Assembly: GCA_023433205.1 (NCBI GenBank)
Contig: JAEZDS010000141.1
Location: 1-22,549, forward strand
DNA length: 22,549 bases
Origin: Bacteroidota bacterium
Lineage (GTDB): Bacteria > Bacteroidota > Bacteroidia > B-17B0 > Aurantibacillaceae
Direction: 5' to 3'
The notes below the pieces were generated by a model. The model made no database searches and was not told where the DNA came from. It was given only the letters and a program-made list of their open reading frames with translations. Within the stretch, counting starts at the first letter, position 1; each line of letters begins with the position of its first letter. The position numbers were made by a program, and so were the translations under genes. Of this stretch, positions 8,349-16,012 are shown in pieces.

Positions 8349-9800
8349 ATGGAGATCTACGATAAATATGAGGCCGTTATAGGTCTTGAATGTCACATAC
8401 AGCTGCTAACACGCACCAAGATGTACAGCGCCGATGTGGCTGAATACGGCGGGTTGCCCAACACCCACGTGAGTGTGGTTACATTGGGACATCCCGGCAC
8501 TTTGCCTGTGGTAAATGAAAAGGCCGTTGAGTTTGCTGTGCGGCTTGGTATTGCGGTGAATGCCGATATCCGTGAGGAGAACCAGTTCGCGCGCAAGAAC
8601 TATTTTTACGCTGACCTTCCCAAAGGATACCAGATCACACAAGATAAAACACCTATCTGTACTGGTGGATACATTACAGCTAAGTTAAAAGACGGCAAAG
8701 AGCTGCGTGTGAATCTCACGCGGATCCACATGGAAGAGGATGCCGGCAAAAGTATGCACGACATTGATGCAAACGATACGCTTATTGATCTTAACAGGGC
8801 TGGCACACCGCTTCTTGAGATTGTAACTGAACCCGATCTGCGGAGTGGGGAAGAGGCTTATGCTTATCTTACTGAAGTCCGCAAACTGGTGCGTTACCTC
8901 GACATCTGCGATGGCAACATGGAAGAGGGTTCGCTGCGCTGCGATGCCAACATTTCAGTGAGGCTGAAAGGGGCAAAGGCCTATGGTAAAAAGGTGGAAG
9001 TTAAAAACATGAACAGCTTCCGCAATGTGCAGCGCGCCATTGATTTCGAGATCAAACGGCAGATCGATCTGATAGAGGATGGGAAAGAGATTGCTGTTGA
9101 AACCAGAAGTTTCGATGCAGTAAAAGATCTCACGTTTTCACTACGAAGCAAGGAAAGCGCCAACGACTACCGTTATTTTCCTGAGCCCGATCTGCTGCCC
9201 GTTTTTATTGGTCAGGAATATATAAGCAGAGTAAAAGCCCAACTGCCCGTTTTACCGGCTCAGCTTTTTGAGACTTATACCAACAAATACAAACTCAGCG
9301 AATACGATGCGCTGCAGATCATTGAATCGAAAGTTGAAGCGGCTTATTATAATGAACTGCTGAAACACACCGGCAATTATAAAAGTGCAGCCAACTGGCT
9401 TCTGGGTCCGGTTCGTTCTTACCTGAATGAGAAGGCTCTGAATTTTAGCGATCTTAAAATTGCACCGCGTACCATTGCGCAAATAATTTCACTGATAGAT
9501 TCCGGCGCTGTGAGTAATTCAGCAGCAACTCAACGCCTGTTTCCTGCACTGGCTGAACAACCAGGCCGTGAACCCGCTGATGTTGCAAAGGAACTTGACC
9601 TGCTTCAGAATAGCGACACCAATGAGTTACAGTCGCTGGTAGATGAAGCCATCGGTAAATTTCCTCAGAAAGCAGAAGAGTACCGCAATGGCAAAGTGGG
9701 ACTGCTGGGTATGTTTGTGGGTGAGGCAATGAAACTCAGCAGGGGCAAGGCCGATCCAAAAATGCTGAACAAGCTTGTTAAAGAAACACTTGAAAAATAA
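8349..9800 (+). CDS. gatB: Aspartyl/glutamyl-tRNA(Asn/Gln) amidotransferase subunit B
   Basis: GatB is the tRNA-binding and kinase-like subunit of GatCAB. The complex converts Glu-tRNA(Gln) and Asp-tRNA(Asn) to Gln-tRNA(Gln) and Asn-tRNA(Asn), using ammonia from GatA and ATP. The 483-residue product begins with the family-typical YEAVIGLECHIQLLTRTKM, followed by THVSVVTLGHPGTLPVVNEKA, FARKNYFYADLPKGYQITQ, NRAGTPLLEIVTEPDL, EEGSLRCDANISVR and VEVKNMNSFRNVQRAIDFE. The C-terminal third (from about residue 330) is the helical GatB/YqeY domain that contacts tRNA. Length and motifs are complete. No gatA or gatC is visible nearby, so the subunits are encoded apart, as is common outside Firmicutes-type operons. 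The next gene starts 21 bases downstream and is probably in the same operon. Confidence 0.96.
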   Translation: MEIYDKYEAVIGLECHIQLLTRTKMYSADVAEYGGLPNTHVSVVTLGHPGTLPVVNEKAVEFAVRLGIAVNADIREENQFARKNYFYADLPKGYQITQDKTPICTGGYITAKLKDGKELRVNLTRIHMEEDAGKSMHDIDANDTLIDLNRAGTPLLEIVTEPDLRSGEEAYAYLTEVRKLVRYLDICDGNMEEGSLRCDANISVRLKGAKAYGKKVEVKNMNSFRNVQRAIDFEIKRQIDLIEDGKEIAVETRSFDAVKDLTFSLRSKESANDYRYFPEPDLLPVFIGQEYISRVKAQLPVLPAQLFETYTNKYKLSEYDALQIIESKVEAAYYNELLKHTGNYKSAANWLLGPVRSYLNEKALNFSDLKIAPRTIAQIISLIDSGAVSNSAATQRLFPALAEQPGREPADVAKELDLLQNSDTNELQSLVDEAIGKFPQKAEEYRNGKVGLLGMFVGEAMKLSRGKADPKMLNKLVKETLEK

Positions 9801-9821
9801 TTTTCACCTAACACAATAAAC

Positions 9822-10976
9822 ATGCGTAAATTTTTGATTCTTTTTGGTCCGGTGTTCCTGGCCTTTTCATGCGGAAACGAAAAAAAAGAAAGCGATTTTG
9901 AGTTAAAGGGGCAGTTTTCAAATACTTCCAATGAGACAATCTATCTTGAAAAACTGGCCACCCAGCAGTCTGAAGTACTTGATAGTGCAGTGCTCGACGA
10001 CGATGGAAAATTTGAATTCACGGGCATTAAACCACAGATAGGTTTTTACAGGATCAGGCACAACCAGCAGAACTTTGCCATGCTGGTACTCGACAGTACT
10101 GACAAGGTAAAAGTTACCGGAGATTTTTCTGACCTTGGCAACAGCTACAAAGTAGAGGGTTCAAAGGAAACTTCGCTTTTTCTTAAGTACAATGAGATTG
10201 CCCGCCACCGGGATATTCAGCTTGACTCAATAAACAATCTTGCACAGGCTATGCTCGAACCTTATAAAATGGATCAGGCAAAGGTAGACTCAATGAGTGC
10301 GAAGTTTGAAGAACCCTATACCAGAATAGTAGAAAACACAAATAAAGCGCTGGCCGACAAGATCATGGACAATACTGATATGTACGCCAGTATCATGGCA
10401 ATTCAGGCACTTGAACCAGATAAATATCCTGAGGTGTATAAGGCACTTGACAAAGGACTCAGCGATAAATTTCCTAAAGATAAAAATGTGCAGATGTTTC
10501 ATGAGGTGGTAAGCCGTGTGCTTAGTACAGCAATAGGTCAGCCTGCCCCCGACATTCGTATGACGTCGCCTGATGGAAAAGAACTGGCCCTGAGCGATTA
10601 CCGTGGTAAAGTGGTGCTTATTGATTTCTGGGCAAGCTGGTGCGGGCCCTGCAGAAGAGAGATGCCCAATGTGGTTGCTGCATACGACAGGTTCAAAAAC
10701 AAAGGCTTCGAAATTTTTGGTGTATCTCTTGATAAAGAAAAAGGACGCTGGGTAGAAGCCATTCAAAGCGACAAAATTACCTGGCCGCAGGTGAGTGATC
10801 TTAAAGCCTGGCAAAGTGATGCTGCCCGTTTATACAATGTGCAGTCAATTCCTTATACTGTACTGGTTGACAGGGAAGGGCTGATACTGGCAAAAAACCT
10901 TCGTGGTGCTGAACTGGAGGAAAAAATTGCCCAGGTGTTATCAGAAAAAAATGAGGGAGCAAAAATGCTCAACTAA
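9822..10976 (+). CDS. TlpA-family thiol-disulfide oxidoreductase lipoprotein with DUF4369-like domain
   Basis: This is a 384-residue lipoprotein. Residues 1-16 are a lipoprotein signal peptide and LAFSC gives the lipidated Cys17. Residues about 25-115 (FELKGQFSN, IYLEKL, DGKFEFTG, FYRIRH) match the DUF4369-type beta domain often joined to TlpA in Bacteroidota. A helical linker (about 116-235) follows. The C-terminal thioredoxin-fold domain (about 238-375) has the redox motif WCGPC (Cys274 and Cys277) and the cis-Pro loop SIPYT (Pro344). Such proteins reduce or exchange disulfides on the periplasmic side, for example in cytochrome c maturation or envelope stress; the partner here is unknown. 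Its stop TAA shares an A with the ATG of the M1 peptidase gene, so the two are probably translated together. Confidence 0.92.
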   Translation: MRKFLILFGPVFLAFSCGNEKKESDFELKGQFSNTSNETIYLEKLATQQSEVLDSAVLDDDGKFEFTGIKPQIGFYRIRHNQQNFAMLVLDSTDKVKVTGDFSDLGNSYKVEGSKETSLFLKYNEIARHRDIQLDSINNLAQAMLEPYKMDQAKVDSMSAKFEEPYTRIVENTNKALADKIMDNTDMYASIMAIQALEPDKYPEVYKALDKGLSDKFPKDKNVQMFHEVVSRVLSTAIGQPAPDIRMTSPDGKELALSDYRGKVVLIDFWASWCGPCRREMPNVVAAYDRFKNKGFEIFGVSLDKEKGRWVEAIQSDKITWPQVSDLKAWQSDAARLYNVQSIPYTVLVDREGLILAKNLRGAELEEKIAQVLSEKNEGAKMLN

Positions 10977-13900
10977 TGTTGTTGTTTTTTACAGATAAGA
11001 TCAGACGCATAGTTACCTGCGCGGCGCTGGGTTTTTCTGTTTTTTTGGTTTCGGCTCAGCAGCAATACTGGCAGCAGGAACTACGTTACAAAATGGAGGT
11101 GAGTCTTAACGACAGCCTGCATACGCTTAACGCTTTTTCTACCATTCAATATAAAAACAACGGGCCGGTGGCACTCAGCGAGATCTTTTTTCATCTCTGG
11201 CCAAATGCTTACCGCGATAACAACACCGCCCTTGCCCGGCAACATTTGCAGAGAAACAATCTTAGTTTGTATTATTCAACCGAACAGGAGCGTGGTTATA
11301 TCGACAGTCTTGACTTCAGGATCAACGGAGAGGTGGTGAAATGGAATTACGACCCTGTTCATCGCGACATTTGCAGACTGGAGTTGCCGAAACCGCTGGC
11401 ATCGGGTGATAGTATCATAATTACCACGCCGTTTTTTTTAAAAATTCCTTCTGCGCGTTTTTCAAGGCTGGGACATACAGGGCAGGCTTATTACATGACC
11501 CAGTGGTATCCCAAACCCGCGGTTTACGACCATAAAGGCTGGCACATCATGCCTTACCTCGACCAGGGAGAGTTTTACAGTGAGTTTGCGAGTTTTGATG
11601 TGAGTATCACCCTGCCTGCTAATTATGTACTTGCCGCAACCGGCGACCGTATAAACGCGCAGAAAGAAATGGTTTTCCTTCGTGAAAAGGTGGAAGAAAC
11701 CAGCAAGCTGCTTGCCAGCGATACAATAAAGTCTGGTAAAAAGGCAGATGATTTTCCCCGCAGCGATTCACTGAAAAAAACTGTACGGTTTGTACAGAGC
11801 AATGTGCATGATTTTGCGTGGTTCGCCGATAAACGATTTCTGGTGCAGAAAAGTTCACTGCAGCTTGAAAGTGGGAGAGTGGTTGATACCTATGTTTTTT
11901 TTACTCCCGGCAATAAAAAACTCTGGAAAGACGCAACCACTTACGTAAACGACGCTGTGGCTTTTTATTCAAAAAAAGTGGGCGAGTATCCTTACAGACA
12001 TTGCACGGCGGTTGACGGCACCATTATGGCCGGCGGTGGTATGGAATATCCCAACATTACTGTGATCGGCAATTCTGGTTCAGCTTTAGAACTTGATATG
12101 GTGATCACTCATGAGGTGGGCCATAACTGGTTTTATGGTATGCTCGGCAGCAACGAACGCAGGTTTCCTTTTCTTGATGAAGGCCTCAATTCTTTTTATG
12201 AGCTCCTATACATGCGCAGTAAATACCGTGGAAAACCTATTGCCATGATTGCCGGGAAAGATTCAACATTTAAACTGCTTGGTGTAAACAAACTGCCACT
12301 GTGGTCGTACCACGGAATCTCTTACGCGCTTACTCAAACGCTGCGAAAAGAGCAGCGCCCACACCTTCACTCCGATGATTATTCTTCTGCCAATTACGGC
12401 GCTATTATTTACAGCAAAATTGCGGTTGCTCTTGATTATCTTTTAATGACTGCAGGTGAAGAGAAGTTTGATGCAGCCATGAAAGAGTACTTCGGGCAAT
12501 TCCGCTTCAAACATCCTTATCCTGAAAACCTGGAAGAGATCTTTGTAAAACATGGTGTGGCCGACAGGCAGTTGTTTGCCGATCTTTTTTATTCAACACG
12601 TTCAATTGATTACAAACTCAGCCGTGTAAAAAAGCAGGGAGATTCAATACAGCTTGTGAAAGTGAAAAACAGGGGTGAGGTGGCAGGACCATTTCTGCTT
12701 TCGGCCTGCGATAAAAATAAAGTTTGTACCGACACTGTTCTGCAGGGTTTTAAAGGCAGCCGCACTTTTACTTTTAATACGAAGGCCACAAGTTATGTGA
12801 TAGACCCCGAGTCGCGCATGCCAGAGATCAACCGCTCGAATAATTTTATACGCAGCAGTGGACTTTTTCCTAAAATGCGACCAATAAAACTGCAACTGCT
12901 CTCAGGTTTTGGGAGTGTGCGCGAAAGTCAATTGTACTACCTTCCACTGCCTGGCGGCAATTATTACAATGGTCTGATGTTAGGTCTTGCCTTGCACAAT
13001 TACGGGGTGATGCAGAAAAAGTTTGAATGGGCGCTTGCTCCCATGTTTGGATTTCGCAGTCGCAGTCCAGCAGGTTTTGCTGATGCTGAGTACAAGTTTT
13101 TTTCTGATGGTGTGATCTCGCAGGTGAACGCCGGCATTGGTTTCCGTTCTTTTTCGTTTTATGACGCGCCTTTTACAGGAGAAGGCAGTGGTTTCGCGCA
13201 TTTTTACCGGTTTGCGCCTTACCTTGAATTTATCCCGCGGAAAAAAGCTGTATCGCATATTTCGCAGCGGGTAGTATTAGCTCATTTTTTGCTTAGTGCC
13301 GACAGTACTGCATCCAAACCCTGGAACCCTTTTCAGCAGCTAAGTACCTGGCAGGTTTCTGAATTTAGATACCTCTTTTCAAACAGTCATCCGCTTTATC
13401 CTTACAACGCCGACTTTCGTGTGCAAAGAGCCGGGAATGTGGTAAAGAGTTTTGTTACGTTCAATTATTCTCCTGCTCTTAACAAAAAAAACAGGATGCA
13501 GTTACGTTTGTTTGCAGGTATGTTTCTCAGCGGCAGCGAGCAGGAGCGTTCTTTTTACGCCTTCCGACCTTCTGGTTATAACGGTTACCACGATTACACA
13601 CTTTCGCATCATTTTGTGGGAAGAAATGAAAGAAGTGGTGTGGGATTCAGTCAGTTCGCTGAGGAAGATGGGAATATGAAAGCGTGGACGCCGCTGGGGC
13701 AATCGGTTACCTGGATGATGGCGCTTAATGTGCGCTCACCAAAGATCTTAAGAACGCCTTTCAGGGTTTTTGCCGACGCGGTTATTAGTGAGCCCTTGCT
13801 CAACTCAAACATTGTTCTGTGGGATGCAGGCCTTAGTTTAACGGTAGTAAAGGATATTATTGATGTTTATTATGCCTTTATATATCATGACGAGGTAGGG

Positions 13901-14005
13901 AGGATACTTGACCTCAATAATATTCATTGGGCAAACAGGATCAGGTTCACATTTAATATTAATAGATTAGTGCCCAAACGCCTGGTGCGTGACTTGTCCT
14001 TTTAA
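10976..14005 (+). CDS. M1-family zinc metallopeptidase with large C-terminal extension
   Basis: The product has 1009 residues. Residues 1 to about 27 are a signal peptide (ALGFSVFLVSAQ). An N-terminal beta domain runs to about 225. The catalytic domain carries an exopeptidase-type loop GGGMEYPN (353-360) and the zinc site HEVGHNW (His379, Glu380, His383) with the third ligand Glu402 in FLDEGLN, giving the M1 spacing HExxH-18-E. It is therefore predicted to be an active metallopeptidase in the envelope. Beyond about residue 600 the sequence is not part of the peptidase core. It alternates aromatic and polar residues with turns (for example NYYNGLMLGLALHNYG, RMQLRLFAGMF, RIRFTFNI) and ends in Phe, suggesting an outer-membrane-barrel-like or beta-rich domain (inference). 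Both ends are fused to neighbours by TAATG overlaps, with the TlpA-like gene before it and lpxH after it. Confidence 0.9.
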   Translation: MLLFFTDKIRRIVTCAALGFSVFLVSAQQQYWQQELRYKMEVSLNDSLHTLNAFSTIQYKNNGPVALSEIFFHLWPNAYRDNNTALARQHLQRNNLSLYYSTEQERGYIDSLDFRINGEVVKWNYDPVHRDICRLELPKPLASGDSIIITTPFFLKIPSARFSRLGHTGQAYYMTQWYPKPAVYDHKGWHIMPYLDQGEFYSEFASFDVSITLPANYVLAATGDRINAQKEMVFLREKVEETSKLLASDTIKSGKKADDFPRSDSLKKTVRFVQSNVHDFAWFADKRFLVQKSSLQLESGRVVDTYVFFTPGNKKLWKDATTYVNDAVAFYSKKVGEYPYRHCTAVDGTIMAGGGMEYPNITVIGNSGSALELDMVITHEVGHNWFYGMLGSNERRFPFLDEGLNSFYELLYMRSKYRGKPIAMIAGKDSTFKLLGVNKLPLWSYHGISYALTQTLRKEQRPHLHSDDYSSANYGAIIYSKIAVALDYLLMTAGEEKFDAAMKEYFGQFRFKHPYPENLEEIFVKHGVADRQLFADLFYSTRSIDYKLSRVKKQGDSIQLVKVKNRGEVAGPFLLSACDKNKVCTDTVLQGFKGSRTFTFNTKATSYVIDPESRMPEINRSNNFIRSSGLFPKMRPIKLQLLSGFGSVRESQLYYLPLPGGNYYNGLMLGLALHNYGVMQKKFEWALAPMFGFRSRSPAGFADAEYKFFSDGVISQVNAGIGFRSFSFYDAPFTGEGSGFAHFYRFAPYLEFIPRKKAVSHISQRVVLAHFLLSADSTASKPWNPFQQLSTWQVSEFRYLFSNSHPLYPYNADFRVQRAGNVVKSFVTFNYSPALNKKNRMQLRLFAGMFLSGSEQERSFYAFRPSGYNGYHDYTLSHHFVGRNERSGVGFSQFAEEDGNMKAWTPLGQSVTWMMALNVRSPKILRTPFRVFADAVISEPLLNSNIVLWDAGLSLTVVKDIIDVYYAFIYHDEVGRILDLNNIHWANRIRFTFNINRLVPKRLVRDLSF

Positions 14006-14757
14006 TGTCTATGAACAAAAAGATCTTTTTTGCCAGTGATTTTCACCTTGGTGTTCCGGGACGGGAAGAGAGCCTGCGCCGCGAAAAACTTATCTGCAGC
14101 TGGCTTGATGAGATCAAGAACGAGGCTGCCGAAATTTTTCTTGTGGGTGATATTTTTGATTTCTGGTTCGAACACCGTTACACCATTCCAAAAGGCAGTG
14201 TACGATTACAGGGAAAAGTGGCTGAACTGTGCGACATGGGTATTCCAGTCCATTTTTTTGTGGGAAATCACGATCTGTGGATGAAAGATTATTTTGTTTC
14301 TGAACTCGGCGTTCAGGTTCATCACAAACCAATTACGCGCACCTTCAATAACAAAGTGTTTTATATTGGTCATGGCGACGGACTGGGACCTGGTGATCAC
14401 TGGTACAAAATACTTAGAAGAATTTTTTCGAGTAGAATCTGCCAGTGGTTGTTCAGCAGACTTCATCCCAATCTCAGTTTTTATATTGCAAGGCGCAGCA
14501 GTAAACGCAGCAGGGTAATAACCGGCGATACCGACAAGGAGTTTCTGGGCCCGGATAAGGAATGGCTGTATCTTTTTTCTAAAGAGTATCTGAAAAAAAA
14601 TAAGGTTGATTATTTTGTTTTTGGTCACCGTCACCTTCCCCTTGATATGGAATTGCCCGGCAAGGCCAGGTACGTAAACCTGGGAGACTGGATAAATTAC
14701 AATACCTACGCCGTGTTTAACGGTGAAAACCTTGAATTAAAAACCTATAAAAATTAA
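14005..14757 (+). CDS. lpxH: UDP-2,3-diacylglucosamine diphosphatase
   Basis: LpxH hydrolyses UDP-2,3-diacylglucosamine to lipid X and UMP on the inner face of the inner membrane, a step of lipid A synthesis. The 250-residue product is a calcineurin-type metallophosphoesterase with all metal-site motifs: FASDFHLG (Asp12, His14), VGDIFDFW (Asp49), VGNHD (Asn88, His89), IGHGDG (His123) and FGHRH (His208, His210). The basic helical segment around 135-170 (YKILRRIFSSRICQWLF) fits the lipid-binding cap. The ATG at 14005 overlaps the stop of the M1 peptidase as TAATG; a second ATG two codons later is possible. It is the last gene of the probable gatB-to-lpxH operon. I see no classical terminator after it, only the inverted-repeat region before ilvE. 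LpxH and related metallophosphoesterases are easily confused by name, but the motif set supports LpxH. Confidence 0.9.
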   Translation: MSMNKKIFFASDFHLGVPGREESLRREKLICSWLDEIKNEAAEIFLVGDIFDFWFEHRYTIPKGSVRLQGKVAELCDMGIPVHFFVGNHDLWMKDYFVSELGVQVHHKPITRTFNNKVFYIGHGDGLGPGDHWYKILRRIFSSRICQWLFSRLHPNLSFYIARRSSKRSRVITGDTDKEFLGPDKEWLYLFSKEYLKKNKVDYFVFGHRHLPLDMELPGKARYVNLGDWINYNTYAVFNGENLELKTYKN

Positions 14758-14776
14758 ATAAACGTTAATTTTTGCG

Positions 14777-14846
14777 GGTCCGTTAGGGCTGAAAGCCCCA
14801 TACAGCAAGAGCAGGACCAACTTTTATTATTCAGCAAATTTGCTGA
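14777..14846 (+). repeat. Extragenic nested inverted repeats (REP-like element or structured RNA)
   Basis: The gap between lpxH and ilvE holds three pairings. GGTCC (14777-14781) pairs with GGACC (14814-14818). Inside lies a tight hairpin, GGGCT (14786-14790) with AGCCC (14794-14798), on a GAA loop. A perfect 16-base palindrome, TCAGCAAATTTGCTGA, follows at 14831-14846. No T run follows, so it is not a normal terminator. The core GGGCTGAAAGCCC looks, from memory, like interspersed extragenic palindromes seen in many copies in Bacteroidota genomes; I cannot check copy number here. A leader of ilvE is the alternative. Confidence 0.5.
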
Positions 14847-14889
14847 TTCAAAAAATTTGTAGTTATTTGTTTAAATAAAACCACACAGA

Positions 14890-15957
14890 ATGACGAGTAC
14901 GATTGATATCAAGATTGAGAAGACCAAAAAGAGCCGTGTCTCTGAATACGACATAAATAATGTGCCATTTGGAAAATGTTTCAGTGATCACATGTTTGTT
15001 GCAGAGTATAGCAATGGCAAATGGTCTAAAGCCAGTATTATGCCGTATGCTGATGTGCCAATGAGTTATGCAACTGCAGCGCTTCATTATGGTCAGGCTA
15101 TTTTTGAAGGGATGAAGGCTTACAGAAATGCTGAGGGCGAAGTGTCGATGTTCAGACCAATAGAGAACTGGAAGAGGATGAATAAAAGTGCCACGCGGAT
15201 GGCCATGCCTGAAATTCCTGAGGAACTTTTTATGAATGGTTGCCTTGAATTGTTACGGCTTGATAAAGCCTGGGTGCCATCTTCAGAATCGGGCAGTCTT
15301 TATATGCGTCCTTTTATGATCGCCACCGATGAAGCCATTGGGGTGAAGATCAGCGAGACGTATAAGTTCATTATTATTACCTGTCCGGCCGGACGATATT
15401 ACAGCGAACCTATAAAGGTGCTGGTAGAAACCAATTATTACCGTGCTGTAAAAGGTGGTGTTGGATATGTAAAGGCGGCAGGAAATTATGGTCGCAGTCT
15501 TTATCCAACAAAACTTGCACAACAAAAAGGTTACCAGCAGGTGATTTGGACCGACAGTGAAACGCAGCAGCATTTTGAGGAGAGCGGCACTATGAACGTA
15601 ATGTTTGTGATCGGCGACAAGCTTATAACACCTGCAGTAAGTGATACCATTCTTGATGGTGTTACCAGGAATAGTGTGCTGACCCTTGCCAGAGACTGGG
15701 GGATGCAGGTAGAAGAACGCAAGGTGGCGATAGATGAGGTTTTTGAGGCCCACGAGCGTGGTGACCTGAAGGAGGTTTTTGGCTGTGGTACGGCAGCTAC
15801 CATCGCGCAGATCATCGTGATCGGTCACAATGGTAAAGATTATAACCTGCCGCCGGTGTCTGAAAGAAAGATCTCCACCAAAATGGACGAGACCCTCAGA
15901 AAGATCAGGAAAGGGGAGTTGCCAGACAAGTTCAACTGGATGTACAAGATATCTTAA
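14890..15957 (+). CDS. ilvE: Branched-chain amino acid aminotransferase
   Basis: This fold-type IV PLP enzyme transfers the amino group between glutamate and the keto acids of valine, leucine and isoleucine. At 355 residues it has the length of the longer (BCAT II, eukaryote-like) branch. Visible landmarks are LHYGQAIFEGMKAYR (65-79), MFRPIENWKRMNKSATRM (87-104), the PLP lysine Lys195 in GYVKAAGNYGRSL, the conserved FEESGTMN (229-236), TPAVSDTILDGVTRNS, and the GCGTAA phosphate-binding loop near the end. The ATG at 14890 places the motifs at normal distances. It is followed at once by a strong terminator, so it probably forms a single-gene unit. No other branched-chain biosynthesis genes are visible. 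The nested hairpins at 14777-14846 could influence its expression. Confidence 0.94.
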   Translation: MTSTIDIKIEKTKKSRVSEYDINNVPFGKCFSDHMFVAEYSNGKWSKASIMPYADVPMSYATAALHYGQAIFEGMKAYRNAEGEVSMFRPIENWKRMNKSATRMAMPEIPEELFMNGCLELLRLDKAWVPSSESGSLYMRPFMIATDEAIGVKISETYKFIIITCPAGRYYSEPIKVLVETNYYRAVKGGVGYVKAAGNYGRSLYPTKLAQQKGYQQVIWTDSETQQHFEESGTMNVMFVIGDKLITPAVSDTILDGVTRNSVLTLARDWGMQVEERKVAIDEVFEAHERGDLKEVFGCGTAATIAQIIVIGHNGKDYNLPPVSERKISTKMDETLRKIRKGELPDKFNWMYKIS

Positions 15958-15962
15958 GTTGC

Positions 15963-15998
15963 AAAAAAACCGTCGCTGTATGAACCGACGGTTTTTTT
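15963..15998. terminator. Strong Rho-independent terminator after ilvE
   Basis: CCGTCG (15970-15975) pairs with CGACGG (15986-15991) around a 10-base loop. The stem is extended by seven A on the left and seven T on the right. It works on the plus strand six bases after the ilvE stop, and could also act in the other direction. It ends about 15 bases before the start chosen for the next gene. Confidence 0.9.
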
Positions 15999-16012
15999 AT
16001 CTTGCCTCCACA

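Noticed and set aside
10290..10814. 174-residue minus-strand ORF inside the TlpA-like gene
   Set aside because: It is antisense to the conserved thioredoxin domain and has no recognisable family features.
14777..14846. A named riboswitch or T-box before ilvE
   Set aside because: No match to a riboswitch core I know, no T-box motif and no terminator or antiterminator pair with a T run.
15283..15828. 181-residue minus-strand ORF inside ilvE
   Set aside because: It is antisense to a clear ilvE with all catalytic motifs and has no domain-like composition.
15830..16012. Extended N-terminus of the glycosyltransferase starting inside ilvE
   Set aside because: It would translate ilvE coding sequence and the terminator; the extra residues are basic and not domain-like. 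The ATG at 16013 immediately precedes a membrane helix.
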